From an uncultured Roseibium sp. (GTDB lineage: Bacteria; Pseudomonadota; Alphaproteobacteria; Rhizobiales; Stappiaceae): 64,000 nucleotides of DNA. A model generated the notes under the pieces. That model worked only from the letters and a program-made list of their open reading frames with translations. It did not search any database and was not told the DNA's origin. Where the stretch lies: assembly GCF_963675985.1 (NCBI RefSeq), contig NZ_OY780958.1, forward strand, positions 2,914,001 through 2,978,000, written 5' to 3'. Shown piece after piece: positions 43,921-52,935 of the stretch; the stretch's first letter is position 1; each line of letters begins with the position of its first letter. The translations under genes and the position numbers were made by a program.

Positions 43921-44685
43921 CTATCCGATAATACTGTAGCCGCCGTCGATCGCGTGGACGCCGCCGGTGACGTTAGAGGCCTCTCGACTTGCCAGGAAGG
44001 CGGCATAAGCACCGACATCCTCGATCGTGGCCAGATGATGGGTCGGCGCGCGTTCTGCGGCCGCATTCATGAGGTGGTCAAATTCGCCAATGCCGGAGGC
44101 CGCGCGTGTCTTCAAAGGTCCGGGCGAAAGCGCGTGAACGGAAATGCCTTTCGGGCCGAGTTCGGCCGCAGCGTAGCGGGTGGCGGCCTCCAGCGCCGCC
44201 TTGACCGGCCCCATCATGTTGTAGTGCGCAACCACCCGCTCCGCACCATAGAAGGACACGGTCATGCAGGTACCGCCGTCCCTCATCAGGGGTTCGGAAC
44301 GCCGAATGAGACGCAGAAAGGAATGCACCGAAATATCCATCGCCAGGCCGAAACCTTCGGCCGAACAGTCGACGACCCGGCCGTGCAGGTCGTCCTTCGG
44401 ACTGAAGGCGATGGAATGCAGCAGCGTGTCGAGCCCGCCCCATGTCCTGCTGATCTCGGCAAACAGCGCGTCTGCCTGCGCTTCATTGCGCACGTCGAGC
44501 GGCAGAACGATGTCCGCTTCCAGTTGCTCCGCCAGCGGACGCACGTGCGGTTCGGCCTTCTCGTTGAGATAGGTGATCGCTAGCCGGGCGCCCTGCTCCT
44601 TCAGCGCCTTCGCGCAGCCGTAGGCAATCGACTGGTCATTCGCGACCCCGACCACCAATGCTTTCTGGCCTGTCAAATCGAACAT
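43921..44685 (-). CDS. fabI: Enoyl-[ACP] reductase, FabI-like SDR
   Basis: The 254-residue protein follows FabI: the nucleotide-binding stretch VVGVANDQSIAYGCAKAL replaces the usual TGxxxGxG. Catalytic residues sit at FabI spacing, with Y146 in SFYGAER and Y155-x6-K162 in AHYNMMGPVKAAL (Escherichia coli Y146, Y156 and K163). GGAG precedes the ATG at 44685. It is followed by DUF3141 in one unit, so it is probably a specialised paralogue rather than the essential fatty-acid synthase enzyme. Confidence 0.88.
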   Translation of the reverse strand: MFDLTGQKALVVGVANDQSIAYGCAKALKEQGARLAITYLNEKAEPHVRPLAEQLEADIVLPLDVRNEAQADALFAEISRTWGGLDTLLHSIAFSPKDDLHGRVVDCSAEGFGLAMDISVHSFLRLIRRSEPLMRDGGTCMTVSFYGAERVVAHYNMMGPVKAALEAATRYAAAELGPKGISVHALSPGPLKTRAASGIGEFDHLMNAAAERAPTHHLATIEDVGAYAAFLASREASNVTGGVHAIDGGYSIIG

Positions 44686-45092
44686 GGCTGCATACTCCGA
44701 GCCGATCCGGCCGGTGAAAGGAACTCCTGATTTCAGGCTTATACTGCAATGCAGCAAAAATTATGACGTAACGATTAATTTTTCTGCCGTTACGTGAATT
44801 CACGGACGGGCGAGGAAGTCTTAGAGTGCGCTTCTTCGAACCTAACCCAGCAAAAATTTCGTTTCGCACCTAATCCAGAAAACTAAGGCAAACGGGCGAG
44901 GACAGCTTGGAATGGCCGGAAAGGCGTATCCACCGCGTCATCGGTGCGAAGTCCTTTTGATAGCCTCGTCTGCGGTCATGCCGAAGGCGTTCGTCCTAAA
45001 AATGCGCAAAAAATGCTCAGGTTTTGAGAAAAAAGTTCAATTGCGTGCGGCTTATATCTACGGACGAAATTTGGCGAGGCAATCAACTCCAA
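44686..45092. other. AT-richer intergenic region upstream of fabI-like gene
   Basis: These 407 bases separate the FabI-like gene from a rightward orphan gene. Several short frames exist, but none has a ribosome-binding site together with protein-like composition. The promoter of the fabI-DUF3141 unit should lie at the left side; nothing else is recognised. Confidence 0.45.
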
Positions 45093-45668
45093 ATGAACAC
45101 CCGTAGGATCATAAAAAAAATCTTAGTCATATGTTTCTGGGGGGCGGTATTGGCCCCTTTTGTTCCAGTAATTCTCGCTATACTTTTAGCACCATTTTTT
45201 GGTGGTGTGCCTCTTGCAATTGTTGCGATCATTTACGCTCACTTAATAGCCTCGCCATTTGTAGTTGCAGGTGAATTTGACAATCAGGTCAGCTACCGAA
45301 CAACGCTTGAAAGGTCTTCCCTCTTTGGGTGCTATCACATGGCGGTGGCGTTGGAGCCCCATGCCCAGCCTCAACCATTTTCGCTATCAGCTTCAGATAA
45401 AAATTGGCAGCCTCGAGTTAGCGGTCCTCCCGAGCTACAGCCTAAGGGAAACGATGCCTGGCTTCGGACACCCTTAACGGACAAACAAGTTTCGGGGCTC
45501 GCTTCGGAAATGAGGCAGTGCGGGCTTTCAGGCGAAGTCATAAAAACTGCAAAAAAAGCTATGAAACAACCCGGATCTTGGGTGGCCTACAGTACTCGAG
45601 GCATGGACAAAGTGTTTCTATACTCAAGTCCATTTCATTTGGCGGTTGTTTATTCGAATGAAACTTGA
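45093..45668 (+). CDS. Hypothetical membrane protein in the AT-richer islet
   Basis: The 191-residue protein is not recognised. A basic N-terminus (MNTRRIIKKI) precedes two closely spaced hydrophobic segments (ILVICFWGAVLAPFVPVILA and FFGGVPLAIVAIIYAHLIAS), then a soluble C-terminal domain rich in Ser, Gln and Pro with two cysteines (FGCYHMAVAL, MRQCGLSGEV). The ATG at 45093 is a choice between weak starts; an ATG 23 codons earlier is possible. It lies 17 bases ahead of a broken frame on the same strand and may once have formed a unit with it. Confidence 0.55.
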   Translation: MNTRRIIKKILVICFWGAVLAPFVPVILAILLAPFFGGVPLAIVAIIYAHLIASPFVVAGEFDNQVSYRTTLERSSLFGCYHMAVALEPHAQPQPFSLSASDKNWQPRVSGPPELQPKGNDAWLRTPLTDKQVSGLASEMRQCGLSGEVIKTAKKAMKQPGSWVAYSTRGMDKVFLYSSPFHLAVVYSNET

Positions 45669-45685
45669 CCACTTGGGCCCTGCTT

Positions 45686-46234
45686 ATGAAGATTGTTCTC
45701 TCCATTTTCACTACATTTTTCGCCGCCTAATTCACATGGAAATTGGCCTTCTATGGTCATCACTTAAAATTCGTACCAGATGCGATGGGTGTTTGGTGGG
45801 TGCAATACGTCTCAGAGGAAAGCTGGGGCTTTGGCCCCGGCAGAAATGAAACGGGAATCATCGTCTTTGATATGCCGAACAAGATCAAACGGCACCTGGC
45901 GAGCAGTGGATTAGACTAGCTGGCGAATTTGCCGCCAAATGGCCGCAGCGGTTGGAAAGGACGATATCGAAGCTGGAAATTGCCCCCCATACCCACCACT
46001 GAAGAATGGGCCGATCCTCAAAACGGTTCTGATGACCCGGAATCAAGCGGATATCACTACAGGTGCGCAAGCATAACACATTATTTAAGCATCCCAATTC
46101 GTGGCGATCGCGACGTAGTTGAGATGGTCGATGAAGCTATTTTCTCATCGGGCGCTTATTATGCATTCGGACGTGTCGGCATGATAATTCTAATGGCGGC
46201 ACAAGCTCGCATTGTGTACCTCTACGGACGGTGA
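45686..46234 (+). pseudogene. Hypothetical gene broken by two in-frame stop codons
   Basis: A single frame from the ATG at 45686 to the TGA at 46232-46234 encodes protein-like sequence over 183 codons but is cut by a TAA at 45728-45730 and a TAG at 45917-45919. The start (MKIVLSIFTTFFAA) looks like a signal or membrane segment. The middle (VWWVQYVSEESWGFGPGRNE, then TGIIVFDMPNKIKRHL) and end (VDEAIFSSGAYYAFGRVGMI) look like parts of one globular protein. No frameshift is needed to join the three parts, so point mutation to stop is the simplest explanation. The family is not recognised; partial expression from an internal TTG at 45929 is possible. Confidence 0.6.
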
Positions 46235-46251
46235 GAGAAACAGTTTACCAC

Positions 46252-46854
46252 TCACAATCCCCTGGTTTCGACACTGTTTTCCAGCACAATACGTGGATGA
46301 TTTAAGATTAAATTCGATATACCGCCGTAGTTTCCGAACCAGAGCACCAGATGGTCCTCGACACAAATGACCAGTTCCTTGGAATCGGGATCCTGAGTGT
46401 CATCCCTGATCGTTTCAACTTTCAATCCGCTTATTATTTTCTCCGCGTCTTCATAGACTTGGTTGAGATACAAACCACAAAAATCAATTCTGAAGTTCAC
46501 TACATCGAAAAAATCCTGATTGGCTTCGTTCCGCTGCGCACTTTCATACAGCTCAAAACCATCCTTCTCGGGCATCCCGAGGTTGCAAAACTGCAATCGG
46601 ATTCCGTTCGATTTGGGATCAGGGCATGACCAGTCCCATGAAAACCAGAACTCGAATGGATAACAACGGCAGTCAACCGCCGTTGTTTTTCCTTCGTGAT
46701 CGAATTCCTCGGTGTAGATTTTCTCAAAATCGATCAGCGCTCCGGCAGACGAGCGGAATTCGTCAAAGGTTTGGCCGACATGGATCGGCCCCATTTGCCC
46801 GGTTCTGGCAATGTCAAATAGCGAGTAGGTTTCCAACGGTTTCCGGTTTTTCAC
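46252..46854 (-). CDS. Hypothetical acidic protein in the AT-richer islet
   Basis: The 200-residue protein is unrecognised. It is acidic, aromatic-rich (PFEFWFSWDWSCP) and mixed alpha/beta, with no signal peptide. The start is a GTG at 46854 with no strong ribosome-binding site, 18 bases after the stop of the exported hydrolase on the same strand, so it may be read through from that gene. Its size and acidity resemble SMI1/KNR4-like or other immunity proteins, but no motif supports this. Composition is AT-richer than the hydrolase. Confidence 0.6.
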   Translation of the reverse strand: MKNRKPLETYSLFDIARTGQMGPIHVGQTFDEFRSSAGALIDFEKIYTEEFDHEGKTTAVDCRCYPFEFWFSWDWSCPDPKSNGIRLQFCNLGMPEKDGFELYESAQRNEANQDFFDVVNFRIDFCGLYLNQVYEDAEKIISGLKVETIRDDTQDPDSKELVICVEDHLVLWFGNYGGISNLILNHPRIVLENSVETRGL

Positions 46855-46872
46855 GAGGCAGACGGCCAGACC

Positions 46873-47763
46873 CTACAGCGACAACATCCAGTTCAGGACA
46901 AGGCGCCAGTCGGTCATGCGGATCGGGGTACCGTGGGTGCCGGTGTCGAACAGGGTGAACTTGATCGGATAGTCCGGCCTTGAGGACTTTATCTTCTTGA
47001 AGAAGTTCGCCTGTTTCTCCCAGTTATAGACCTGGTCGTCGCTGCCGTAGCCCATGTAGATCGGCACCTTGCGGGACAGCGCGCCGGAGGAGAAAAAGCC
47101 GGGGTCCTGCGGCGACCCCATAAACAGGATACCGTTGAGGTTGCGGGCATAATTCGCGTTCTTCAGCAGATCCCAGCAGATGATACCGCCCATGGAACCG
47201 CAGGCGACGATCACCCGGGCATTGGGCGAGAGCTGCTTCTGATAGCCGATCAGCGCGGCGACATCCTGCGTCCCCTTGGTCCCGAAGGAGGTGATATCGG
47301 CGGAGAGATAGGCTCCGCCGTTGCGCACCATCAGGTTCTGCACCCGGTTGAAGTTTCCGCCGAAAGACACGTCGTTCATGCCCTGGAAGCGGTTGCCGCC
47401 CTGGCCGTGGATGTAGATGACGATAACCCTGGCGCCGCCCTTGGCCTTGCCGACCCCCATGTATTTGACGATCCGTCCGTTGGCCTTGAGTTCATAGCTC
47501 GACCGGCTGCGCTTCGGCTTGTAGGAGACGTAGTTGCCGAAAACCTCGCGCTCGTCGACCTTGTCCCGGTCGCGCAGGTCGCGCTGCTTGGAATATTCCA
47601 CGACGATGAAATCGCCGTTCATGTGGCTGGCGGTGATCTTCTTGTACTTGAAGAGCCCGTCCTTGAACGGCGCCAGCGCTTCGGCGCCAGCGGTCCCCGC
47701 GCCGAAGACCGCCAAAAGGCACAAGGCTGCGAAGACGGTTGAAATTTTCCGAATGCGTCGCAT
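46873..47763 (-). CDS. Exported alpha/beta hydrolase
   Basis: The 296-residue protein has a signal peptide (residues 1-27, ending AGTAGA) and an alpha/beta hydrolase core. IYIHGQGGNRFQGM is the oxyanion region, VACGSMGGIICWD the nucleophile elbow (G-x-S-x-G), GYGSDDQVY the candidate Asp, and FDTGTHGTPIRM the candidate His. GGGAG six bases before the ATG supports the start. It would act in the periplasm or outside the cell; the substrate is unknown. Confidence 0.8.
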   Translation of the reverse strand: MRRIRKISTVFAALCLLAVFGAGTAGAEALAPFKDGLFKYKKITASHMNGDFIVVEYSKQRDLRDRDKVDEREVFGNYVSYKPKRSRSSYELKANGRIVKYMGVGKAKGGARVIVIYIHGQGGNRFQGMNDVSFGGNFNRVQNLMVRNGGAYLSADITSFGTKGTQDVAALIGYQKQLSPNARVIVACGSMGGIICWDLLKNANYARNLNGILFMGSPQDPGFFSSGALSRKVPIYMGYGSDDQVYNWEKQANFFKKIKSSRPDYPIKFTLFDTGTHGTPIRMTDWRLVLNWMLSL

Positions 47764-48211
47764 TCCCCGCTCCCTATGACCGGTTCCGTTTCAAGACAGG
47801 GGCCTGTGCCGGCCACGGCCGACATGAATACCGGATTCGGTATCCGTGTTGCACGTCCAATTGCCAACTCTCGGGAAGCCTATCCGGGATAGCAAGGGGC
47901 TTCAATCTTCGAAAGCCGACGAATTCCCGAACCCGGTTTCGTTTCAAGTCTCGGCGCACAGATATACTCGGAACTGCTCAAGACTTACCGAAAGGCTACG
48001 TTCTATCTCATATGTAACTTTACCTACGGCTCCGCCGCTCTAGTTAAAAACATCGATATTAATCGCCGGAGTTTTCATACTGCCCTTCGTCTTTTTAAAG
48101 AGAACATCCAAATTCTTCCGCTTTAACAGATTGGTAACCATAAACTATTGAAACTCAAGCAGAAGAAACCCGGTGGCAGAAGGCTTCGGGGTTCAGTTCA
48201 GGAGAACAGAC
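47764..48211. other. Intergenic region between divergent genes
   Basis: These 448 bases between the exported hydrolase and the ParA gene hold no convincing gene. A small hairpin (ATACCG-GATT-CGGTAT) lies near 47829-47844. The right part, 48000-48170, is AT-rich and probably carries the parA promoter. Confidence 0.45.
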
Positions 48212-48916
48212 ATGCCAGTCATTTCCTTCGCGAACGCAAAAGGCGGCGCCGGCAAGACCACCGCGGCGCTTTTGCTGGCGACAGAAGTCGCCGAACGGGG
48301 AAAAAGCGTGACCCTCTTCGATGCGGATCCGCAGAAATGGATCTCCAAGTGGTACGAGTTGCCCAACAGGAGTTCCCGGATTTCCGTCGTCAGTGAAATT
48401 ACCCCCTCCTCCATCACCGAGCAGATTACCGATGCGGTGGCGACCACCGACTACGTAATCATCGACCTGGAGGGCACGGAAAATCTCGTGGTTGCCAATG
48501 CACTGTCGGTTTCCGACCTGGTCGTCGTGCCAATCCAGGGATCTTCCATGGATGCGCGAGGCGGCGCCAAGATCCTGACCCTGATCGGCAAGCTGGAAAA
48601 GATTGTCCGCCACAAGATCCAGCACTGCGTGGTCCTGACCCGCACCAACGCGGCCGTGACCACCCGCGCCATGAAGGCGGTGCAGGACTTCCTCGCCGTC
48701 CAGGGCATCGATGTGCTGGCGACGCCGATCGTGGAACGAGCCGCCTACCGTGACCTGTTCGAATTCGGCGGCGGGCTCGGCGACCAGAGCCCCAAGCAGA
48801 TCAGCAATCTCGACAAGGCCAAGGAAAACGCGGAGATGTTCGCCGCCGAAGTCCTGGAACGGGCCGTGGTCGTGCCTCAGAAGCGCTGGTACCACGTCTT
48901 CAAGAAGGCCTCATAA
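48212..48916 (+). CDS. Orphan ParA/VirC1-type P-loop ATPase
   Basis: The 234-residue protein has a deviant Walker A at its N-terminus (FANAKGGAGKTTAALLLATE), switch-type VTLFDADPQKW and TDYVIIDLEGTEN, as in ParA/MinD/VirC1 ATPases. There is no DNA-binding N-terminal extension. GGAG seven bases before the ATG at 48212 sets the start. No parB gene or parS-like cluster is beside it, and a strong terminator follows, so it is a single-gene unit. Such orphans position plasmids, chemoreceptor arrays or conjugation complexes; the cargo here is unknown. Confidence 0.88.
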   Translation: MPVISFANAKGGAGKTTAALLLATEVAERGKSVTLFDADPQKWISKWYELPNRSSRISVVSEITPSSITEQITDAVATTDYVIIDLEGTENLVVANALSVSDLVVVPIQGSSMDARGGAKILTLIGKLEKIVRHKIQHCVVLTRTNAAVTTRAMKAVQDFLAVQGIDVLATPIVERAAYRDLFEFGGGLGDQSPKQISNLDKAKENAEMFAAEVLERAVVVPQKRWYHVFKKAS

Positions 48917-48948
48917 GGCCTCGCTGACAGAATTCTCCCCATCGACCG

Positions 48949-48981
48949 ACGGCAAACGGGCCTCTCCCGTTTGCCGTTTTT
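48949..48981 (+). terminator. Rho-independent terminator of the parA-like gene
   Basis: ACGGCAAACGGG and CCCGTTTGCCGT form a perfect 12-bp stem with a 5-base loop and run directly into TTTTTCC. It lies 33 bases after the ParA stop. Confidence 0.9.
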
Positions 48982-48993
48982 CCGTTGTCCGCC

Positions 48994-49548
48994 TTATCCG
49001 CCCTGCCAGACCTTGATGGCTTCCACCGGATAGACCAGCATCAGGACATTCAGGGTCAGGTTGTCCCGGATCACCCAAAGCGCCAGCAGTTCGAACGCCA
49101 CTCCGACCGCGACCGTCAGCCAGACCGGCATGCGCCAGGCGAACCAGAAGCCGGCGAGCATCCAGAGAATGTCGAAGACCGAATTCAGGACGCTGTCGCC
49201 GGTGTAGCCGGACGCGATCGTCGCCTCGCGGTAGCGGTCGATGACCCAGGGGCTGTTTTCTACGATTTCCCAAGAGGCTTCGATGAGAATGGCGCCCAGC
49301 GCCCTTTCGCCGGCAGGGCGGTTCCGGACCAGCAGCCAGAGCGCGAGATAGAACAGAAAGCCATGGATGATGTGGGACGGCGTGTACCAGTCGGCGATGT
49401 GCTGGGAACTGCCCGCCACATCATCCGCCGGGGTCCAGACCAGCACATAGCCGCAATCGCAAATCGGGATCCGCCCCATCGCGAGCAGGATCGCCGCCGT
49501 TGCCAGGATCATGCCGATGCCGGTCAGCCAGATCGTTCGTGTTCTCAC
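48994..49548 (-). CDS. UPF0314 / DUF2585 membrane protein
   Basis: The 184-residue protein has about five membrane helices and the UPF0314 signatures DWYTPSHIIHGFLFYLALWL and EASWEIVENSPWVIDRYRE, with SGYTGDSVLNSVFDILWMLA. The start is a GTG at 49548 preceded by GGGGAG. The family is largely confined to alphaproteobacteria and has no known activity; the conserved His and Glu residues suggest a membrane-embedded catalytic or metal site. Confidence 0.88.
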   Translation of the reverse strand: MRTRTIWLTGIGMILATAAILLAMGRIPICDCGYVLVWTPADDVAGSSQHIADWYTPSHIIHGFLFYLALWLLVRNRPAGERALGAILIEASWEIVENSPWVIDRYREATIASGYTGDSVLNSVFDILWMLAGFWFAWRMPVWLTVAVGVAFELLALWVIRDNLTLNVLMLVYPVEAIKVWQGG

Positions 49549-49754
49549 GCTCTCCCCTCACCCGAAGTTGCGGGCCCGATCCGGGCACGCCCGCAGGGAG
49601 ACTGGCGGTCGACGCGCCCCGAAAGCAAGAGCCAGAGCCTTGCTTCAACAGCTTTAAATCCAAGCCTCGATGATTGGCAATTCAGGGGCCCCTCTCTATG
49701 GTGGCTCGTGACATTTGCGTCTTCCCGCTCAGCGTTACATCAAGGTCCCGCCTC

Positions 49755-50723
49755 ATGCGAAAACGCTTTCCCCGTTATGCATTCTCCAGAATTGCCCCGT
49801 TGCTTGGCCTTCTGTTCCTCGCGGCCTGTCAGGATGACGGCGGCAACATCGCGCTCGGCACCATCGAACGCGACCGGGTCGCCCTGACCGCCACGGCGGC
49901 GGAAGTGGTGATCGACCTGCCTGTTGCGGAGGGTTCGCCGGTCAAGAAAGGCGACGTGCTGGTGCGCCTCGATCACAAACAGCAGCAGGCGGAAGTCGCC
50001 CGCGCCAAGGCGGAGGTCGAACGGGCTGCGGCCAATCTGGAAAAGCTGCGCAACGGCGCAAGGGAAGAGGAACTGGCGGCCGCTCACGCCAAGGTCAGCG
50101 GCGCCAAGGCTGCCCTGCTGGAGGCAAAGCAGAGCTTCGAGCGCGCCCAGGATCTCAGCTCCCGGGGAACGGCCAGCAAGGCGAGCTACGACAGTGCCCT
50201 TGCCAATCGGGATGCGGCCGATGCATCGCTGAAAAGCGCGGAAGAAGAGCTGCGCCAGCTGGAAAACGGCGCCCGGCGCGAAGACCTCGCCATGGCGGAA
50301 GCGGAACTCGCCGCCGCCCAGGCAAGTCTTGAGAGCCAGGAAAAGGTTCTCTCCGACCTGACGATCGAGGCGTCCCGCGACGGAATCCTGGACAGCCTGC
50401 CATGGAATCTCGGCGAGCGGGTCACCATGGGAAGCCCGGTGGCCATCCTGCTGGCCGGAGACGCGCCCTTTGCGCGGGTCTACGTCCCCGAACCCTACCG
50501 GGTGAAGGTGAAGCAGGGCGACAAGCTGGCGGTGCGGATCGACGGCCTGGACGATCCGTTGGAGGGCACCGTGCGCTGGATCAGTTCCGAACCCGCCTTC
50601 ACGCCCTATTACGCGCTGAACCAGGAACAGCGCAGCCGGCTGATGTATCTGGCGGAGGTCGACCTGCCGGCCTCGGCGGAAAGCCTGCCAAGCGGCGTCC
50701 CCGCCCAGGTTCTGCTGCCATGA
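49755..50723 (+). CDS. HlyD-family periplasmic adaptor lipoprotein of an ABC exporter
   Basis: The 322-residue membrane-fusion protein has a lipobox LAAC near residue 25. A biotinyl-lipoyl half-motif follows (VAEGSPVKKGDVLVRLDHKQ), then a long alpha-helical hairpin (about residues 75-190, with the repeated REEELAAAHAKV / RREDLAMAEAEL pattern), and a closing barrel (GERVTMGSPVAILLAG). It resembles YbhG. I chose the ATG at 49755; upstream codons are not family-like. Its stop overlaps the ATPase gene start (ATGA), so adaptor, ATPase and permease form one coupled operon for drug, lipid or metabolite export. Confidence 0.88.
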   Translation: MRKRFPRYAFSRIAPLLGLLFLAACQDDGGNIALGTIERDRVALTATAAEVVIDLPVAEGSPVKKGDVLVRLDHKQQQAEVARAKAEVERAAANLEKLRNGAREEELAAAHAKVSGAKAALLEAKQSFERAQDLSSRGTASKASYDSALANRDAADASLKSAEEELRQLENGARREDLAMAEAELAAAQASLESQEKVLSDLTIEASRDGILDSLPWNLGERVTMGSPVAILLAGDAPFARVYVPEPYRVKVKQGDKLAVRIDGLDDPLEGTVRWISSEPAFTPYYALNQEQRSRLMYLAEVDLPASAESLPSGVPAQVLLP

Positions 50724-51676
50724 CGGATCTGGTGATCCGCACCCGCGGGATGACCCGGAAATTCGATGACGTGATCGCGGTGAACGACGTCGATCTGGAG
50801 ATCAGCCGGGGCATGATCTACGGCTTTCTCGGTCCCAACGGCTGTGGCAAGACCACATCCATGCGCATGCTGACCGGCCTCCTGACGCCGACCTCGGGCG
50901 AACTGGAGGTTCTGGGCAATACCCTGCCCCGCGACGCGGAGAAGCTGAAATACCGGATCGGCTACATGACCCAGGCCTTTTCCCTCTACCGGGACCTGAG
51001 CGTGAAGGAAAACCTCCAGTTCTTCTCCAAGATCTTCGGGCTGGGACGCAAACAGGAACATCTTCGGATCGAGAAGCTTCTGGACATCTACGACCTGACC
51101 GACCTCGCCAAACAGCGTGCGGGCAGCATGAGCGGCGGCCAGCGCCAACGGCTCGCCCTCGCCGCTGCGGTCCTGCACGAACCGGACCTTCTGTTTCTCG
51201 ACGAGCCGACATCGGCGGTCGATCCGGAATCGCGCCGGGACTTCTGGGAGCAGCTCTTCGATCTGAGTGACGCGGGCACCACGATCGTGGTCTCCACCCA
51301 CTTCATGGACGAAGCGGAACGCTGTCACCGCATCGCGATCATGGAACATGGCCACAAGCGGGCCGACGGGACCCCGGCCGAACTGATGGCAAACATGTCC
51401 ACCAACGTGCTGGAAGTCGAAGGCGACGATCTCAGAACCCTGCGCAAGGAACTGACCGCCCTGCCGGAAGTCCGCTCCGCCGCCCAGCTCGGTGCCCGGC
51501 TCCGGGTGCTGGTGACCAAGGACGTCGCCGACCCGGAAGCCTGGTTCCGGGCCCTGCCGCAATCGAAGGAGGCGCAGCGCGTCTCCAAGGTCCGGCCGAA
51601 CCTCGAGGATGTTTTCGTCACCAACACCGGCGTCATGCCGGGACCGGTGAAGAGCGAAGAAGGAAGCGGGCAATGA
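50720..51676 (+). CDS. ABC exporter ATP-binding protein (DrrA/YbhF-like)
   Basis: The 318-residue ATPase has Walker A GPNGCGKTT, Q-loop MTQAFSLYRDLSVKENL, signature SGGQRQRLALAAAVL and Walker B LLFLDEPTSAVD, followed by a C-terminal DrrA-type domain. The ATG at 50720 overlaps the adaptor stop by four bases and the stop overlaps the permease start. E. coli YbhF has two nucleotide-binding domains; this protein has one and would act as a dimer. Confidence 0.92.
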   Translation: MTDLVIRTRGMTRKFDDVIAVNDVDLEISRGMIYGFLGPNGCGKTTSMRMLTGLLTPTSGELEVLGNTLPRDAEKLKYRIGYMTQAFSLYRDLSVKENLQFFSKIFGLGRKQEHLRIEKLLDIYDLTDLAKQRAGSMSGGQRQRLALAAAVLHEPDLLFLDEPTSAVDPESRRDFWEQLFDLSDAGTTIVVSTHFMDEAERCHRIAIMEHGHKRADGTPAELMANMSTNVLEVEGDDLRTLRKELTALPEVRSAAQLGARLRVLVTKDVADPEAWFRALPQSKEAQRVSKVRPNLEDVFVTNTGVMPGPVKSEEGSGQ

Positions 51677-52818
51677 GATCCCTCCGGCGCATTTCCGCGG
51701 TCCTGTTCAAGGAATTCATGCAGCTTCGGCGGGACCGGATGACCTTCGGCATGATCGTCATGATCCCGCTGATGCAGCTCCTGCTGTTCGGCTATGCGAT
51801 CAACACCAACGTGCGCCATATCCCGGTGGCGCTGGTGGATCACGCGGACACCGGTATCAGCCGGATCCTGGTGCAGACCATTCTGGCCACCCAGGTGGTC
51901 GACTTCACCGAACATTACGACACGGTGGAACAGGCCCAGGCGGCGATCACCGGTTCCCGGGTCCGCGCCGCGCTGATCATTCCACGCGATCTCGCCAGCC
52001 GACTTGCCCGCAGCCCGAGCGTCGGCCTCGGCACGCCGCCTTCGACCAGCGAGGAAACCAGCCGGCCGGTGGCGCAATGGATCGTGGATGGATCCGACAC
52101 GATGATCGCCGGGGCGATCAAGGCCCTGCGCGCCATGCCGCTCACCGAGCTTCTGCACAAGCCGCCGAACCGGTCGACACCGACCTTCGAGGTGGCGCTG
52201 TTCTTCAACCCGGAACAACGCACGGTGGTCAATATCGTGCCGGGCCTGGTGCCGGTGATCCTGACCATGACCATGATCATGTTCACGTCTGCTGCCATCG
52301 TGCGCGAAAGCGAGCGCGGCAACATGGAAATGCTGATCAATACGCCGGTGAAATCCATCGAGTTGATGATCGGCAAGATCATCCCCTATATCTTCATAGG
52401 GCTGGTGCAGGTGGGGATCATCCTGGGGCTCGGCTATGCGGTCTTCAACGTACCGTTCAACGGCGGTCTTCTGCCGCTGTTGGGCGGCACGCTCCTGTTT
52501 ATCGCCGCCAGCCTGTCGCTCGGCCTGCTGTTTTCCACCCTTGCGAACAGCCAGCTTCAGGCCATGCAGATGACGATCTTCGTGCTGATGCCGTCGATCC
52601 TGCTTTCCGGCTTCATGTTTCCCTACGAGGGCATGCCGATCGTCGCCCAGTATATCGCGGAGGTTCTGCCGGCGACCCATTTCATGCGCATGATCCGCGG
52701 CATTGTCCTGCGTGAGGCGGAACTCGCCGATCTCCAGTTCGACGCGCTCTGGCTTCTCGGCTTCTTCGTCCTCGGCATGGCCTTGGCGGCACTCCGGTTC
52801 AAGAAACGGCTGGATTGA
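51673..52818 (+). CDS. ABC-2 type export permease
   Basis: The 381-residue ABC-2 permease has an N-terminal membrane helix (MTFGMIVMIPLMQLLLFGYA), an extracytoplasmic loop of about 140 residues, and five C-terminal helices with the RESERGNMEMLINTPVKSIE motif typical of the YbhS/YbhR group. It starts inside the ATPase gene (ATGA). Only one permease gene is present, so a homodimer is implied. The substrate is not evident. Confidence 0.92.
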   Translation: MRSLRRISAVLFKEFMQLRRDRMTFGMIVMIPLMQLLLFGYAINTNVRHIPVALVDHADTGISRILVQTILATQVVDFTEHYDTVEQAQAAITGSRVRAALIIPRDLASRLARSPSVGLGTPPSTSEETSRPVAQWIVDGSDTMIAGAIKALRAMPLTELLHKPPNRSTPTFEVALFFNPEQRTVVNIVPGLVPVILTMTMIMFTSAAIVRESERGNMEMLINTPVKSIELMIGKIIPYIFIGLVQVGIILGLGYAVFNVPFNGGLLPLLGGTLLFIAASLSLGLLFSTLANSQLQAMQMTIFVLMPSILLSGFMFPYEGMPIVAQYIAEVLPATHFMRMIRGIVLREAELADLQFDALWLLGFFVLGMALAALRFKKRLD

Positions 52819-52935
52819 AGCGGGAAAGACGATAGGGGCGGAAGTGGTGGCTTCGACTGTTCACCCTGGGTTCATATTGAAATTTGCAAAAATCGGCTTG
52901 AATTCGTTTTCAGAGGGCAAACAGGCCTTCGACAC

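Noticed and set aside
44912..45106. 64-codon plus-strand frame in the AT-richer islet
   Set aside because: It has no start signal and no recognisable sequence, and it overlaps the better membrane-protein frame at 45093.
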